This document shows positions 21,151-30,965 of a stretch of 64,000 nucleotides of DNA, one piece after another. A program made the translations under genes and the position numbers. Under the pieces are notes generated by a model. It saw only the letters and a program-made list of their open reading frames with translations, was not told where the DNA came from and ran no database searches. Source of the stretch: Cycas panzhihuaensis (Eukaryota; Cycadophyta); contig CM041465.1 of the NCBI GenBank assembly GCA_023213395.1, positions 137,833,741-137,897,740 of the forward strand. Direction: 5' to 3'. Each line of letters opens with the position of its first letter. Within the stretch, counting starts at the first letter, position 1.

Positions 21151-21466
21151 TGTCTGGGCTCCACTTGCCTCAGATCCTTCAACGGACTGTCCCTTAGTCT
21201 CGTTGTTCTACGAACTTAATCTCCTCACCCTTCTCAGTTTTGATTCCTTCGACCATCGTAATGCCCTTTGTCTGCTGGTTTCCTTCCCTTGGGTGAAGTA
21301 TCATTTTGTGGCTCTTATGACCTTGAAGGCCTCTTAGGTGGCATTGGAAGGTCCCCTGGCTGCCGATGGCTTAGTTACAGCCTGCCATCACGACCGCAGC
21401 CAGGGTCCTCTGCCCTTTACATATTCCTTTCCTTGAAACTCTTGAGTCCTGTCCCTCCTTAATGGA

Positions 21467-21483
21467 CGTAGGCAACGGAACCA
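21467..21483 (-). promoter_or_regulatory. Primer-binding site of E1
   Basis: One base inside the 5' LTR the minus strand reads TGGTTCCGTTGCCTACG. It resembles the TGGCGCCGTTGCC type used by Athila-like elements and differs from the Met-type sites elsewhere in this window. Two or three bases deviate, probably through decay. Confidence 0.6.
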
Positions 21484-21484
21484 A

Positions 21485-22296
21485 TGTTGACTCAGGTGTT
21501 CCCACTGCACTTGTGGGAACAATGCACTTGTCAAGGTTACATAGGCTATAGTCTAGTTAGTATACGGTCAACATGGTTATTCACATACATTCCACAGATT
21601 ATTCACAGAATTATATCACAATAGTACACAGCAACACAGAAATCAACACATATTCAACCTTTCATCCTTATAAACACAGAGAATACACAATTTTCCACGT
21701 AACTCTTCTTTCCATTAAGCAATAAGTTCAATTACACAAAGACCTGGAATGCATTCCTATGCATTCCAAAGATACACTCTCTTCATTACATGCGTACCCA
21801 GGTGGTACTTATCAATAACACTTGCTTCAATTGGCTGTCATACGTGCTGGCATCTGTAACATTGCGTACCCTGAATATTCGGCTCTTACCCTAACCGAAT
21901 GGTCCTTGCGTACTTCCTTAAATGTGCCTCTTCGTACCTTTTGGCTGAAGGGTTATGATTGCCTGTCATAACTGTACCCCTTCAATCAAACGTATCTTTT
22001 CCTTAATCATTAGTTATACCTTTAACTAATGTCTTCATCATGTCTCAGACGCGTTTATACGTCGTCTGGCGCCTCCCCGGGCTTCTACCGTCCGTAGTGT
22101 TGTACGTCTGGCTTAGTTTAGTTACATTCACTGGCCACGATGCGTGTCACGCATCGCAGTTCGGTACACACCGCCATACATACCCGAATCGGTTTTCCAC
22201 TGTTTACGCCTCGTCTGCATTCTGCACCGCACATCTAGGGTTATCCAACCTACCTCTGGTCTTCCAACAACCATATGATCAATTTATGCCCCAACA
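21485..22296 (-). repeat. 5' LTR of E1 (812 bp)
   Basis: Partner of 11738-12555; starts TGTTGACTCAGGTGTTCCCA and ends ATGCCCCAACA in plus view, followed by the CTAAC target duplication and then G3 coding sequence. Alignment is good to about 22043 (GTCTTCATCATGTCT) and poor after it, in the CpG/GTACGT-rich start of U3. Promoter position is not obvious. Confidence 0.92.
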
Positions 22297-22301
22297 CTAA
22301 C

Positions 22302-23024
22302 AGTTTGGGTGGGACTAGTCATTATGCCCACCAAGGTGTATTGTTGTTCATTAACTATAAACTCCATCCATAACTCAGTGAAATCCCATAGGATGAGTCC
22401 CAACGTGCGAAGCCATTGAGCCCTCAACACCATGTTAGAATCTCCTAATTGGGGTGCAGACATGTCTGATTTCATAGCTTAGGCCCCCATGGATAATTTG
22501 ATGTTTCGACACTTGCCCTTACAAGACAATATTCCTTTGTTAGCTATCATTACCTCGAAATTGTTGAGTGGGTAAATGTAACATCCTGTTTGTTTGGCTA
22601 CTCTAGGATCAATAAAATTTTGGGCATTCCTTGAGTCAATGGGAATAGTCAAACGATGCCCCTTGAAGTATACCAACACTTTCATGCTTTGGGGTGTGGT
22701 AATTCTAGCTAATGTGTGCATTGAAATTTTGAGGGTTGGGTCCTCATTGCTAATGGTCTTTTTAGTTTGTTCATCCTTTGAGTTATCATCTAAGGCATCT
22801 AACATGTCAACCATGGAAGGTGTTTTGACATCTGATAAATGGAGTTTTTGTTTTGTGCTTTTGTGACTAGGCATATATTTCTCATCATAGTTATAACATA
22901 GCTGCCTTGTTCTGTAGGGGGCCATCTCTTCTTGACTTAAGCGCTTAATAAGTGGTGCCCTGGGCCAGGTCTGGTCAAGCCAACTGTGGGGTCGAACTTG
23001 TGGAGTTTTGAATGGTTGGTGCAT
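22302..23024 (-). pseudogene. Gypsy protease and gag C-terminus (G3)
   Basis: The 181-residue frame has a degenerate zinc knuckle (LCYNYDEKYMPSHKS, two cysteines lost), then the protease active site IPIDSRNAQNFID (usual D-S-G replaced by D-S-R, residue 130). After a stop (22476-22478 region) it continues with NMVLRAQWLRTLGLILWDF and IMTSPTQTVS, the protease end. The sequence then runs to the E1 insertion and resumes at 11737. The missing glycine suggests an inactive enzyme. Confidence 0.82.
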
Positions 23025-23700
23025 GTTGACAGATTTATTAATTTTGCTAACCCTAGGGCTTCTCTGAAGGTAGTGGGCTTAAACATTTTAACTTCCACAT
23101 GCATGTCCTCTTTTAAGCCACTGATAACACAACTCTTGAAGAAAGCCTCATCGAGTTACACTATTTGACTTGGCAATTTTTTTAACTGTGTTTGATGCTC
23201 GCGGATAGAATGAGTTTGTTTTAATTTAGTTAAGGCCCCTATGAAGTCTTCATATTCATTTGGTCCAAATTGTGTGAGCAAGTATTTGCTAAATTTGACC
23301 TACGTGAGGACACCATATGTTTTTTCTAGCCACTGGAATGACTGGATTGTATCATGTTCTAGGTGGAATGATGCTATGGAAACTCTTTGGTCCATGGGTG
23401 TCTAGTGGGCAGGGAAATATTGTTCTGCCCTATATAACCAATTAGCAAGATCTTCGCCATCAAATTTAGGAAAATCTAGCTTAAGGGGCTAGAGTGTGCC
23501 ACCAACTTGGGGTTTGCTCGAAAATTGTTGGCTTGTATTGGTACCCTGTCCTGTGGATGAGTGCCCATCTTGCTACATTAGAAGGTTCATGGCATTATAT
23601 TTGGCATTCAACCCAATCAATCTATTGTTGAGGTTGTCAATTTGGTTCGGCTTGAACTAGACAAAGAAGATAAGAAGGGAAGGTGATCAGGATTTGCAAA
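23025..23700 (-). pseudogene. Gypsy gag capsid (G3)
   Basis: Minus-strand translation with several stops gives LDFPKFDGEDLANWLYRAEQ, ASFHLEHDTIQSFQWLEKTY, TQFGPNEYEDFIGALTKLKQ and SGLKEDMHVEVKMFKP, the classic order of a Ty3/gypsy gag. It runs directly into the knuckle and protease at 23024. Broken, not expressed as one protein. Confidence 0.82.
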
Positions 23701-24756
23701 ATTCAATCCAGCTTGGATAACTGTTAGAGTATAGCTAATTGTGTTGCTTTGGATTGTTTTGATATCCGCATCCTTTTTCTCCAAGGAGAGGTCTTGGGAT
23801 TTACAACTACTAGCTATATTAGCTTCTTGAGGTTGTTTGGTAGGGTTACTAGAGATCTATATCAAAATGATCAACTCATCAAGAGGATCGATTTGGGATA
23901 TGTGGTTAGAAGTTGAAATTTTACACTCGAGACACTCTTTGTCTGGATCACTTTGTGTTGCTAGATTTGCCAAAATTCCAAATGGTTTGTAAAATATTCC
24001 TTCTTGTAATTTTAAAATTTTCTTTACGTTACTGCCCAAGTCTATTTAGATTAGTAGTTTCAATACTTCCAGTCACTATACAAGTATGTTTAGATCTAAT
24101 CTTGACTATTGTGAAATATTCTATGTTGTAGTTTCAAAATGTCTTTCAAATCACTACCTAGGTATATCCAGATTAGAGGTTTCAATATTTTTTATTGTTG
24201 TCCAAGTATGTCAAGATCTATTCACGGCCAGGGTATGGGAAATTTCTAGTTGAGAGAGTATTTGGTCTGCAAGTTCTCTGATATACTCAAAGGTACATAG
24301 AGAGTAGCTTCCTAGTGTTAACCATTAACTAGTGCACTGCAGAGTCAGATGGTTGATGGTTGCCTAGGGCTTCCTATAACTAGGTATCTCCCAACCTAAG
24401 GGGTCCTCCTATACACCCAAAGGTATGTGGAGGCTCGATTCTATATATTGATGCTATCTAAGGCCTATGTGTTGGTGTCTTTTGCACTTTAGTTCACATG
24501 CCGGTTTATCACCAAGCATACTTAGCAAGTAACGATAGCTCTGTAATTTTTAAAAATCCCTAGAATGAGGTTTCTAGCCTGGACATTATTACAAAAGGAA
24601 AAAAAGAGAGAAAATATTCAAGCACTAGGTTAGTACCCCATTATTTTCAACATTTTCTGATCACCAAGATCCCGTAAGGGCAAGGTGAGAGCATATGGTG
24701 GTTAGTTGCAATAGGCCACTAAAAAAATTACCACAATAGAATATGGTCATGGAAAG
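23701..24756 (-). other. Leader of gypsy G3, with a tandem duplication
   Basis: No gene on either strand. About 24010-24136 and 24137-24240 are imperfect copies (period near 127 bp), sharing TTAAAATTTTCTTT/TTCAAAATGTCTTT, an AGATTAG ... GTTTCAATA stretch and AAGTATGT...AGATCT. The repeat shared with the window start lies at 24295-24445. The frames at 23857-24131 are chance. Confidence 0.45.
24295..24445 (+). repeat. Diverged repeat, inverted copy of 175-345
   Basis: Carries CCCAAAGGTATGTGGAGGCT at 24418-24437, also found as its reverse complement near 215-234, with flanking similarity on both sides. Located between G3 gag and its PBS-like site. Confidence 0.45.
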
Positions 24757-24827
24757 CGCTTTAATACCGCTTGATATGATACTTCTTGTAATCACAAATA
24801 CTGAAAATAACAATATGCATATATGCA
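24757..24827 (-). promoter_or_regulatory. Degenerate PBS and start of 5' LTR of G3
   Basis: GCTTTAATACCG at 24759-24770 is the reverse complement of a Met-type PBS with several substitutions. Right of it TGATATGATACTTC could begin (plus view) the 5' LTR of G3, which E2 interrupts at 24827. Position relative to gag supports this; the sequence match is weak. Confidence 0.4.
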
Positions 24828-25727
24828 TGTTGACTGATAGATTCCACACCCTTCGTGGAATCAATCCACTTGTCAAGGTTACACAGCGCTATAGTCTAGT
24901 TTTAGGACACTGTCAACATGGTTATACACACATATTCCACATACATTCCATATATAATTCATGTAATGGTACACAAGCATGTAAATCAATACATACTTCA
25001 GTAAATTATCAACACACATCAAGAATGCACCAATTTCCACATAACTCTTCTTTTATTAATTCAACGGTTCATTTACATGGAGGTCGGAATGCGTTCTGAG
25101 CATTCCAAAGACATCGATCCTTCATTACACATGCGTACCGGATGGTACTTATCATGCACTCATGCTCCAATCGGTGTCATACGTCGTCATCCGCACCTTT
25201 GCGTACCTTTGATCTTCGGCTCTCACCCTCGAGAGTATGTCATGGAATTGAATCACTCGGCTCTCACACTTGAGAATATGCCATAGAATTGAATCACTCG
25301 GCTCTCATACTGGAATGGTCCTCAAAGCACCATTAAATATGTCCCTTTGATGCCTTTTGGATGAAAGGTTATGACCCAAAGTCATAACCATACCTTTTCG
25401 TCACCAAGGTACCCTTTCACTTTAATCATTAGTTATGCACTTTAACTAATGTCTTCATTACGTCAAATGCGTCCGCAAATGCGTCGGCAGCAACTTCCTG
25501 TGCTTCCACTTGGTCCCGTCTTGCATCATGCGTCGGCTTCTTGATTCGTTTGCGCTCTTGATACGCACTGTCATGCGTGCCGTTCATGCGCTTTTGTCAT
25601 ACGCACCTGCAATACTGTTCTGCTTACCGTTTCGCCTCGTGCATACCTCCGTCGGTCCGCACTGCACAACCTGGTTATCGACCTACCGGGTCCTCACACG
25701 ACCATTGAGTCAATTTTGATGCCAACA
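24828..25727 (-). repeat. 3' LTR of E2 (900 bp)
   Basis: Related to the E1 LTRs (shared CACTTGTCAAGGTTACACAG, CTATAGTCTAGTT, AACTAATGTCTTCAT). It differs by a 41-bp tandem duplication at 25217-25298 and by its GTCCGTACG/CGTC-rich final third. From about 25190 to 25465 it is nearly identical to 27270-27545, but beyond that the two copies diverge strongly. Confidence 0.9.
25217..25298 (-). repeat. 41-bp tandem duplication within E2 LTR
   Basis: Two copies of CGGCTCTCAC...GAATTGAATCACT (25217-25257 and 25258-25298), followed by a partial third. The same pair is in the other E2 LTR (27306-27387). E1 LTRs have only one related segment, so the duplication arose in the E2 line before insertion. Confidence 0.85.
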
Positions 25728-25814
25728 TCTATCCGGTCATGAGCTATGGGTTTGAGCATCCTTGCTCAACAAAACTCCAAAAGTCAAAAATTTGGGTATC
25801 CTCCCCACTCTGTT

Positions 25815-26771
25815 TCAAGGCGGCTCCTGCTGCCTTGGTTGTCCCAGAATTTCTTCATTTATTTGTGTCAGGGTAGCAATGATGGCGTCCTTTTCCTTTA
25901 TCTTTTCCTGAAGGCTGCTATCTCCGCTTTGTACCCTGCCTCCATATCCTGAATCATTTGTATAATTGGCCCTGCTTTGTCCTGTGGTGTAGGCGGTGCT
26001 GAGGGCTCTCCAACCTCTTCTGCTGGGAAGTCTTCCCAATCTTCCTGTGATGCTTCTCCTCCTCTTTCTCTTCTTCGACTCTTCCTCTCCTTTCTTCCTC
26101 TTCCCACGCCGATGGACAACTTGCTTTGTCCTGTGAGGAAACAGATGTACACAGGGTTTTTGTAACGGTAAGTACTTTGCATTTGTTTCGAATTCTCCTT
26201 TTAACTTCCATCTTGGTAGTCGTGTCCGGGAACTCGCAACCTTTGTTTAATGATTGGTTCAGGAGAAATAGTGGTTACAGTTAGTTGGACTTCCTGACCT
26301 TTGGTAAAATAGAATAGCGAGCAATGAAGGATGGCGGAAGGGTTGTGTCCGATTTCAGAATCTTTGCCTCATATTTTCTGCTAAAAATTCGGACCAGTTC
26401 ATTCTTTCTCCGTCCCGAATTTGCAAGAGTACCTGCATCATACCTCCCTGAATGTAGGTATATTTTCTTTTGACAAAAATGGAATTAATTACCCTAGCCA
26501 CCCACCGCAATTTGATATCAATGATGTCGACTACCCGATTCCGCGACATTATCTCGGGTGTTAGGATGGCATAATTTTTCAACCACATTTCCCTGTCCAC
26601 CTCTGACCTCTTGGTTCCCAATGGAACTTCGCCCTCCTTGGGAAGTCCAGTAATGGTGTGGATTATTTCTGCATCCAATTTAGCTTTGCATTGTTTGCTT
26701 TTAGGGCCAGCAATTTGGTCCATTAGCCGTGGGTCATAATACATGGGGTTGCGTAAAATATAGTCATCCAA
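25815..26771 (-). pseudogene. Accessory ORF of E2
   Basis: The best-preserved copy of the accessory protein. Frame 26771-26355 (138 residues) reads MYYDPRLMDQI, IIHTITGLPKEGEVPLGTKR, VVDIIDIKLRWVARVINSIF, VKRKYTYIQGGMMQVLL and MNWSEFLAENMRQRF. After frameshifts, 26182-25898 and 26039-25815 give an acidic stretch, then WEDFPAEEVGEPSAPPTP and a coiled-coil-like end with EKIKEKDAIIATLT. Counterpart: 12699-13660. Function unknown; no catalytic motif, signal peptide or membrane segment. Confidence 0.72.
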
Positions 26772-27263
26772 CCCGCACCTTGATCTTTATGCGAAATGCA
26801 TTGGTAGGGCTTGGAGGTCTGTTTGACTTAGGAATGTATGCCTCTTGGCGACCCTCACCGTACTCATGATGGTCGTGGATTCCCGAGTAAAGCAGGAAAA
26901 ACCTAAGCGTCTGGAGAACCGCACATACGCACCTCAGGAACGCTTGCCGTTTCACCGCTCAGTCATCGTGATGCGTGCAGAGCAAACCCTTGTCGCCGTG
27001 GTCCGTTCCGCTCTGCGTACCGCACGGGAATGTTCGCAGGTACGTAATAATTTGTCGTTTTGCGTATTTTGTCTTATACGTGCCCTTAGTACGATATCGT
27101 TAAAAATTGCTGTTGTGCGTACCCGATTACGTACTTTCTTTGGTACGTATAACACACATAGCCCTTTAAGTATCTTTTACACAGTGCGTACCCGATTACG
27201 TACGTCGTTGGTACGTATAATGTATGACTCGAGTTTACGCTCCCTGCACCTTTGCGTACTGTC
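26772..27263. other. E2 spacer with two array units and deletion join
   Basis: Contains two units of the 67-bp type array (GTGCGTACCCGATTACGTAC at 27115 and 27184). It then passes straight into LTR sequence at about 27264. The word GCACCTTTGCGTAC occurs on both sides of the join (near 27247 and 27277). The 176-residue plus-strand frame at 26845-27375 crosses this join and is not a gene. Confidence 0.6.
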
Positions 27264-27786
27264 TACGTCTTGTCATCATCCGCACCTTTGCGTACCTTTG
27301 ATCTCCGACTCTCACCCTCGAGAGTATGTCATGGAATTGAATCACTCGGCTCTCACACTTGAGAATATGCCATAGAATTGAATCACTCGGCTCTCACACT
27401 GGAATGGTCCTCAAAGCACCATTAAATATGTCCCTTTGATGCCTTTTGGATGAAAGGTTATGACCCAAAGTCATAACCATACCTTTTCGTCACCAAGGTA
27501 CCTTTTCACTTTAATCATTAGTTATGCACTTTAACTAATGTCTTCATTAGGTCCGTACGTCCGTACGTACGTCTGGCGACTTCCTGGGCTTCCACCGTCC
27601 CGTCGCGTCATCGCCTGCTCGCTTCGCCACCGCACGCACTGCCATGCGTATCCGCTCTGTGCACGCACCGCCATACGCACCTGCACGCCTCGTGTGTACC
27701 TCCGTACGGTCCGTACCTGCACAACCCAGGTTATCTGACCTACCTCTGGTCCTCACACAGCCATTGAGTCAATTTTGATGCCAACA
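27264..27786 (-). repeat. Truncated 5' LTR of E2 (523 bp)
   Basis: Matches the right-hand part of the 24828-25727 LTR but lacks its left 350 bases, which in element sense are the R/U5 end next to the PBS. Since U5 is needed to make a new copy, the loss must have followed insertion or occurred at the last cycle. Ends ATGCCAACA, then the ATGCA duplication. The small opposing frames at 27531-27756 are shadows in GTACGT-rich sequence. Confidence 0.85.
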
Positions 27787-27791
27787 ATGCA

Positions 27792-28160
27792 TAAATATAA
27801 CTCAAATCAAAGAAACTACCAAAATAACCAAAGTGCGTATGCTCATAAAGGAATCATTTATAATGTCTCAAGCCACTTCAAAGAGGCAATGTGCTTAAGA
27901 GCAAAACTCAATTACAAGAGATTCAAAAGATATGCTCAAAACTACAAAATGTACAATTATAAAGGAGAGTTTTATCCCTGTCATGTTATTGAGTGGTGCA
28001 TGTGGGATAATTCAGCACATACAAAAATAACACGAGTTGTACCATGAATATTACAATGCTTTATACATCATGATTATTACATGGCGTTATACAATGGATG
28101 GTCAGGACACGAGGGTCCTAGCAGCTCCATTGGATTTTATGACGTATAAAAAACATAATT
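27792..28160 (-). repeat. Probable remainder of the G3 5' LTR
   Basis: The sequence continues G3 after the E2 insertion. It is AT-rich and carries no gene. The outer LTR boundary is not determinable because the partner LTR is missing. The 90-residue plus-strand frame (27775-28047) has no domain. Confidence 0.3.
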
Positions 28161-28495
28161 TCCAAACTAGTTTCTCCTTTCTTTTTTTTTTAATGAAAAA
28201 AAAAACACAACAGAGAATGACACAAACACATATCTGTGTATACACTCAAGTGGAATTTGCATTTCCAAAACATAGATATCATTGAAAAACTTCTCCCTCA
28301 GGTTGGGTGTGTGTTGGTGATGCTTGTTATTACCCAAAATGTTGGAAGCATGCTGATTAATGATAGAATATTGATTCCACAGTTTTATTTCAAAGCATTG
28401 CTAGATTTTCTATTTTCAACCTCTCGCTTTTCGTTGTTCAAATTTCCGTTTTCTGACTGAAAATTAGTCCGGACAGTTTTTCTTTATTGCTTCAG

Positions 28496-28890
28496 ACAAT
28501 TGGGTTGCAGAAATTCATTCAGGTTTCTGCTATCGCATTGCATAATGCTACTACCCTTTCAAATGAATCTCATGATTCATCTTTCACACCAGGTTCACTT
28601 CAGTTTGTTGTGGGAGATTGGGATTGCTTAAAAATTCTATGCTTGCTTCTTCCGAGAGCTCAACAATCTTGTTGTCTCTTCTGTCTGGAAGAAATCTGCA
28701 ATCTGCACATTGAAAATTATTGCTAAAGAGAACTGTCGTGTGCCACGATCCCCTCTGTTTCAATCCTCTGTTCCAGTTGGAATTGTTATTGTACATAATG
28801 ATCATCTTTCATCTGGTCACAATTGACTTCAGTAGATGAGAGAATGCAATTGCTGAAAATTTTGTTTCCAAATTTAGAGTCTCCAATGGT
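28496..28890 (+). pseudogene. Exon-like segment of an unrecognised host gene
   Basis: A strong 3' splice site (TTTTTCTTTATTGCTTCAG, ending 28495) precedes an open stretch TIGLQKFIQVSAIALHNA ... WDCLKILCLLLPRAQQSC ... LEEICNLHIENY. After a one-base shift it reads RVPRSPLFQSSVPVGIVIVH, and after another, DERMQLLKILFPNLESPMV. Composition is protein-like, leucine-rich and helical, perhaps armadillo/HEAT-like, but I do not recognise it. The two frameshifts and a stop suggest a pseudogene, unless the exon ends earlier. It does not resemble any retroelement domain. Confidence 0.4.
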
Positions 28891-30186
28891 TTGAGTAAAT
28901 TTTCTTTCTAAAAAAGAACTTGAAGTTTTTGCATTCTGCATATTCCATGAATAGTTTGAAGAAGAGAATTTGCGCTGAGGTTGTTATGCTACGTAAACCT
29001 TCTGCTCTAAATTCCCTCTTCAGTTGACTTGTTCCTATTTAAAATGAATCTGTTTTCATTTGGTCACAACTCCCAACGGTAGGCTTACCATCCTCATCAA
29101 TGGGGCCAAAATGATGAGTTCCAATACTCTGCTGTAATAAATGTATCCTCAGGTTTGGTTTTAAATGATGAATGAAAAGTAGAATTTTCCAGTTGCTAGT
29201 GATGAGAACATATGAATGGGAGCCAATCTCTTGTGATTCAAACTTTTAAATGTAAAAATAAAGTATATGATGGAAAACAAAAGAAAGCAAACTTGAAAAT
29301 ATAAATGCTTGAAAATAAAATCCAATGCAGGCAGCACACACAAATCATAAATCTTAATTAGAGGCTTTTGGATCGATCACTCGGTGTTGAAAGGGTTATT
29401 GTTCTCCAGTGCTTTCAAATGGAGAAATATTGAGCATCCCAAGGACAACCTTCCTAAAGGACACAAGTCTTCATTTGATTTCCATTTTCATGAAGTGTTT
29501 ATACATTTGCTTTGGGAAGTTGCTGAAGGTATGCAGCTAATCTTTTAAACTAATCTCTAATGGCTCATAAATACTTTACTTTAATCATCAAGTTGCATGA
29601 AACATGTGGAGTCCATTATAACCCTTCATTGAGTTACCTCTCCCAATTATGAAGGTAATTTAATAAATATTCTACCTTCACATAAAGTGAAGGCAACTAG
29701 CCAAAACACATTCTTTTGACATTTATGGGCACATAAACAGGACCTATACATGCCGATATGGATGAATGCTGTTGATATTACAAAGATGAGATTTTAGTGA
29801 ATTATAGATAAAGAAACAGGTACAAATGATATGCCAAGTCCTCAAAATGCCATCAAATGCTGGTCAAAGTTGAGGTTAATATTGGACAGAAATTGTCCTT
29901 CACACCATAATTAACCTTAAAACTTGTCTTTGAGGCTTAACCTTGAGACCTTTAACGTTGAAAGCTTACTTTTATGTTAATTTAATTGTTAATTTTATAG
30001 CTAAATTCCATTCAATAACATGATTGAAGTACATCACTGAAGTGTACAGCTGGGCTAGATATATGCTGAATTTTCGAGGGAGATTTGGTGACAATTTTGA
30101 GGTGTTTTTCGACTCTTTTAATCACGTCCAAAAACCACATTTGTCTCAAGCAAGAGCTGGTGCCAACCAAAGGGAAAATATTGTGC
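28891..30186. other. Intron-like or intergenic sequence left of G4
   Basis: Mostly without open frames. A 58-codon plus-strand stretch just before the G4 insertion (about 30020-30191, including ARYMLNFRGRFGDNFEVFF) is open, but so is its antisense, so neither is called. The target duplication TTTAT ends at 30191. Confidence 0.4.
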
Positions 30187-30191
30187 TTTAT

Positions 30192-30557
30192 TGATATCAT
30201 TAATGTTTTGCCCTCCTTGCTTTGTGCACAAAATTTTCTTGGAAAGATAAGAAGCTTCAGGCCTCAAAGTTTTCTTAAGAAGTTAGAACCTAAATTAGGC
30301 CAGAGGAAGTGGTAAGAAGGAATGTCTTCTCCTTTTTTTCATTGATTCCTTTGGAAAGCTATACATATTTATACAAACTCAGGTTAGTTTGTATGTGTGA
30401 CATTCTCGTGTTCTATGTAGGACATGTGTCACCTGTGTACCTAATTAATAATTAGATACCCTAAGTATCTTTACAATGTTGTGTATATCTAATTGATAAT
30501 TAGGTACCCTAAGTACCTTTTTACAATAAGACTAGGACTATACATAAGTACTTATCA
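30192..30557 (-). repeat. 3' LTR of G4 (366 bp)
   Basis: TG...CA boundaries (TGATATCATT to ACTTATCA in plus view). Matches 35684-36047. Minus-strand TATA-like GTATAAATATG lies near 30372. A short internal repeat, TAATTAATAATTAGATACCCTAAG and TAATTGATAATTAGGTACCCTAAG (each quoted only in part by its ACCCTAAG end), is in both LTRs. Confidence 0.95.
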
Positions 30558-30571
30558 TTTTCTCCCTGCTT
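30558..30571 (-). promoter_or_regulatory. Polypurine tract of G4
   Basis: On the minus strand AAGCAGGGAGAAAA abuts the 3' LTR. This is the standard place and composition for the plus-strand DNA primer of an LTR element. Confidence 0.85.
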
Positions 30572-30579
30572 AAAAAGAA

Positions 30580-30965
30580 ATTGGCCCCAATTTTTGCTCA
30601 AGATGGAGAAAATGGTCATTGGGTGCTGATTCAGAGATTCATTTGGCTTTGGTGGGTAGAGTCCCTTTTCGATCAATGAGAGATATGGGTGTTGTACATT
30701 GTCGTGTCTGTCGATGTCGAGTGTTAAGAATGTTGTCTTCAGAAAGAAAAGGCTGGAAATCTGGAATTGTATCAATAGGATGAGCGGGAGGAAGTTCAAC
30801 TTCCAAATGCGGTGGCTCATATAACTTGAGTTGATTAATATTAACAACATCATGAATACCCAAATGGGCAGGTAGATCAAGGCGAAAAGCATTTGGTCCT
30901 ATTGCTTGAAGGATAGTATATGGACCAAACTGAATAGATTTAAGCTTATGGTGATGCTTAACCAT
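30580..30965 (-). pseudogene. Integrase C-terminus with chromodomain-like tail (G4)
   Basis: Frame 30965-30639 begins KHHHKLKSIQFGPYTILQAI and contains VVNINQLKLYEP, the GPY/F region of gypsy integrases. Its tail, EDNILNTRHRQTRQ ... DRKGTLPTKAK followed by a stop and ISES, matches the layout of a chromodomain (E-x-I-L-x-x-R ... K-G ... A-x-W), with the tryptophan codon now a stop. Chromodomains guide insertion to marked chromatin. This supports a chromovirus assignment, moderately. Confidence 0.7.

Larger units (their letters stand above)
11738..22296 (-). mobile_element. Large Ty3/gypsy element E1 (Tat/Athila-like), complete ends
   Basis: About 10.56 kb, LTRs of 818 and 812 bp beginning TGTTG and ending CAACA (plus-strand view), flanked by a perfect 5-bp duplication CTAAC (11733-11737 and 22297-22301). 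Order from the right: 5' LTR, PBS, gag, protease, gag-like insert, RT, RNase H, integrase, tandem array, accessory ORF, 3' LTR. Large size, an extra ORF after integrase, the DGGA protease and a PBS resembling TGGCGCCGTTGCC fit the Tat/Athila lineage. LTRs differ by roughly 10-15 percent by eye, so the insertion is old, but younger than G3. Confidence 0.9.
10710..24827 (-). mobile_element. Old Ty3/gypsy element G3, host of nested insertions
   Basis: The minus-strand coding sequence is split by E1 at 11737/22302. Left of E1 lies RT; right of E1 lie protease, gag, leader, a PBS-like site and the first bases of a 5' LTR, which E2 splits at 24827/27792. Dropping E1 and one CTAAC copy rejoins the protease-to-RT linker in order. 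RNase H, integrase and the 3' LTR, expected left of 10710, are absent, apparently deleted or displaced around copia R1. G3 is the oldest layer here, with stops throughout. Confidence 0.8.
24828..27786 (-). mobile_element. E2, deleted relative of E1
   Basis: About 2.96 kb, ends TGTTGACTGATAG and TTGATGCCAACA, flanked by the 5-bp duplication ATGCA (24823-24827, 27787-27791). Inside are a full 3' LTR (900 bp), the accessory ORF, two tandem-array units and a 523-bp truncated 5' LTR. Gag, protease, RT, RNase H, integrase and PBS are all absent. Same orientation and family as E1. The intact outer ends show it entered by integration; the core was probably lost afterwards. Confidence 0.88.

Noticed and set aside
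26845-27375. 176-residue plus-strand frame
   Set aside because: Spans the E2 deletion join and LTR on the opposite strand; an accidental opening in GC-richer repeats.
30020-30191. 58-codon open plus-strand stretch ending at the G4 insertion
   Set aside because: Its antisense is equally open over 62 codons and no splice site frames it clearly; insufficient to call an exon.
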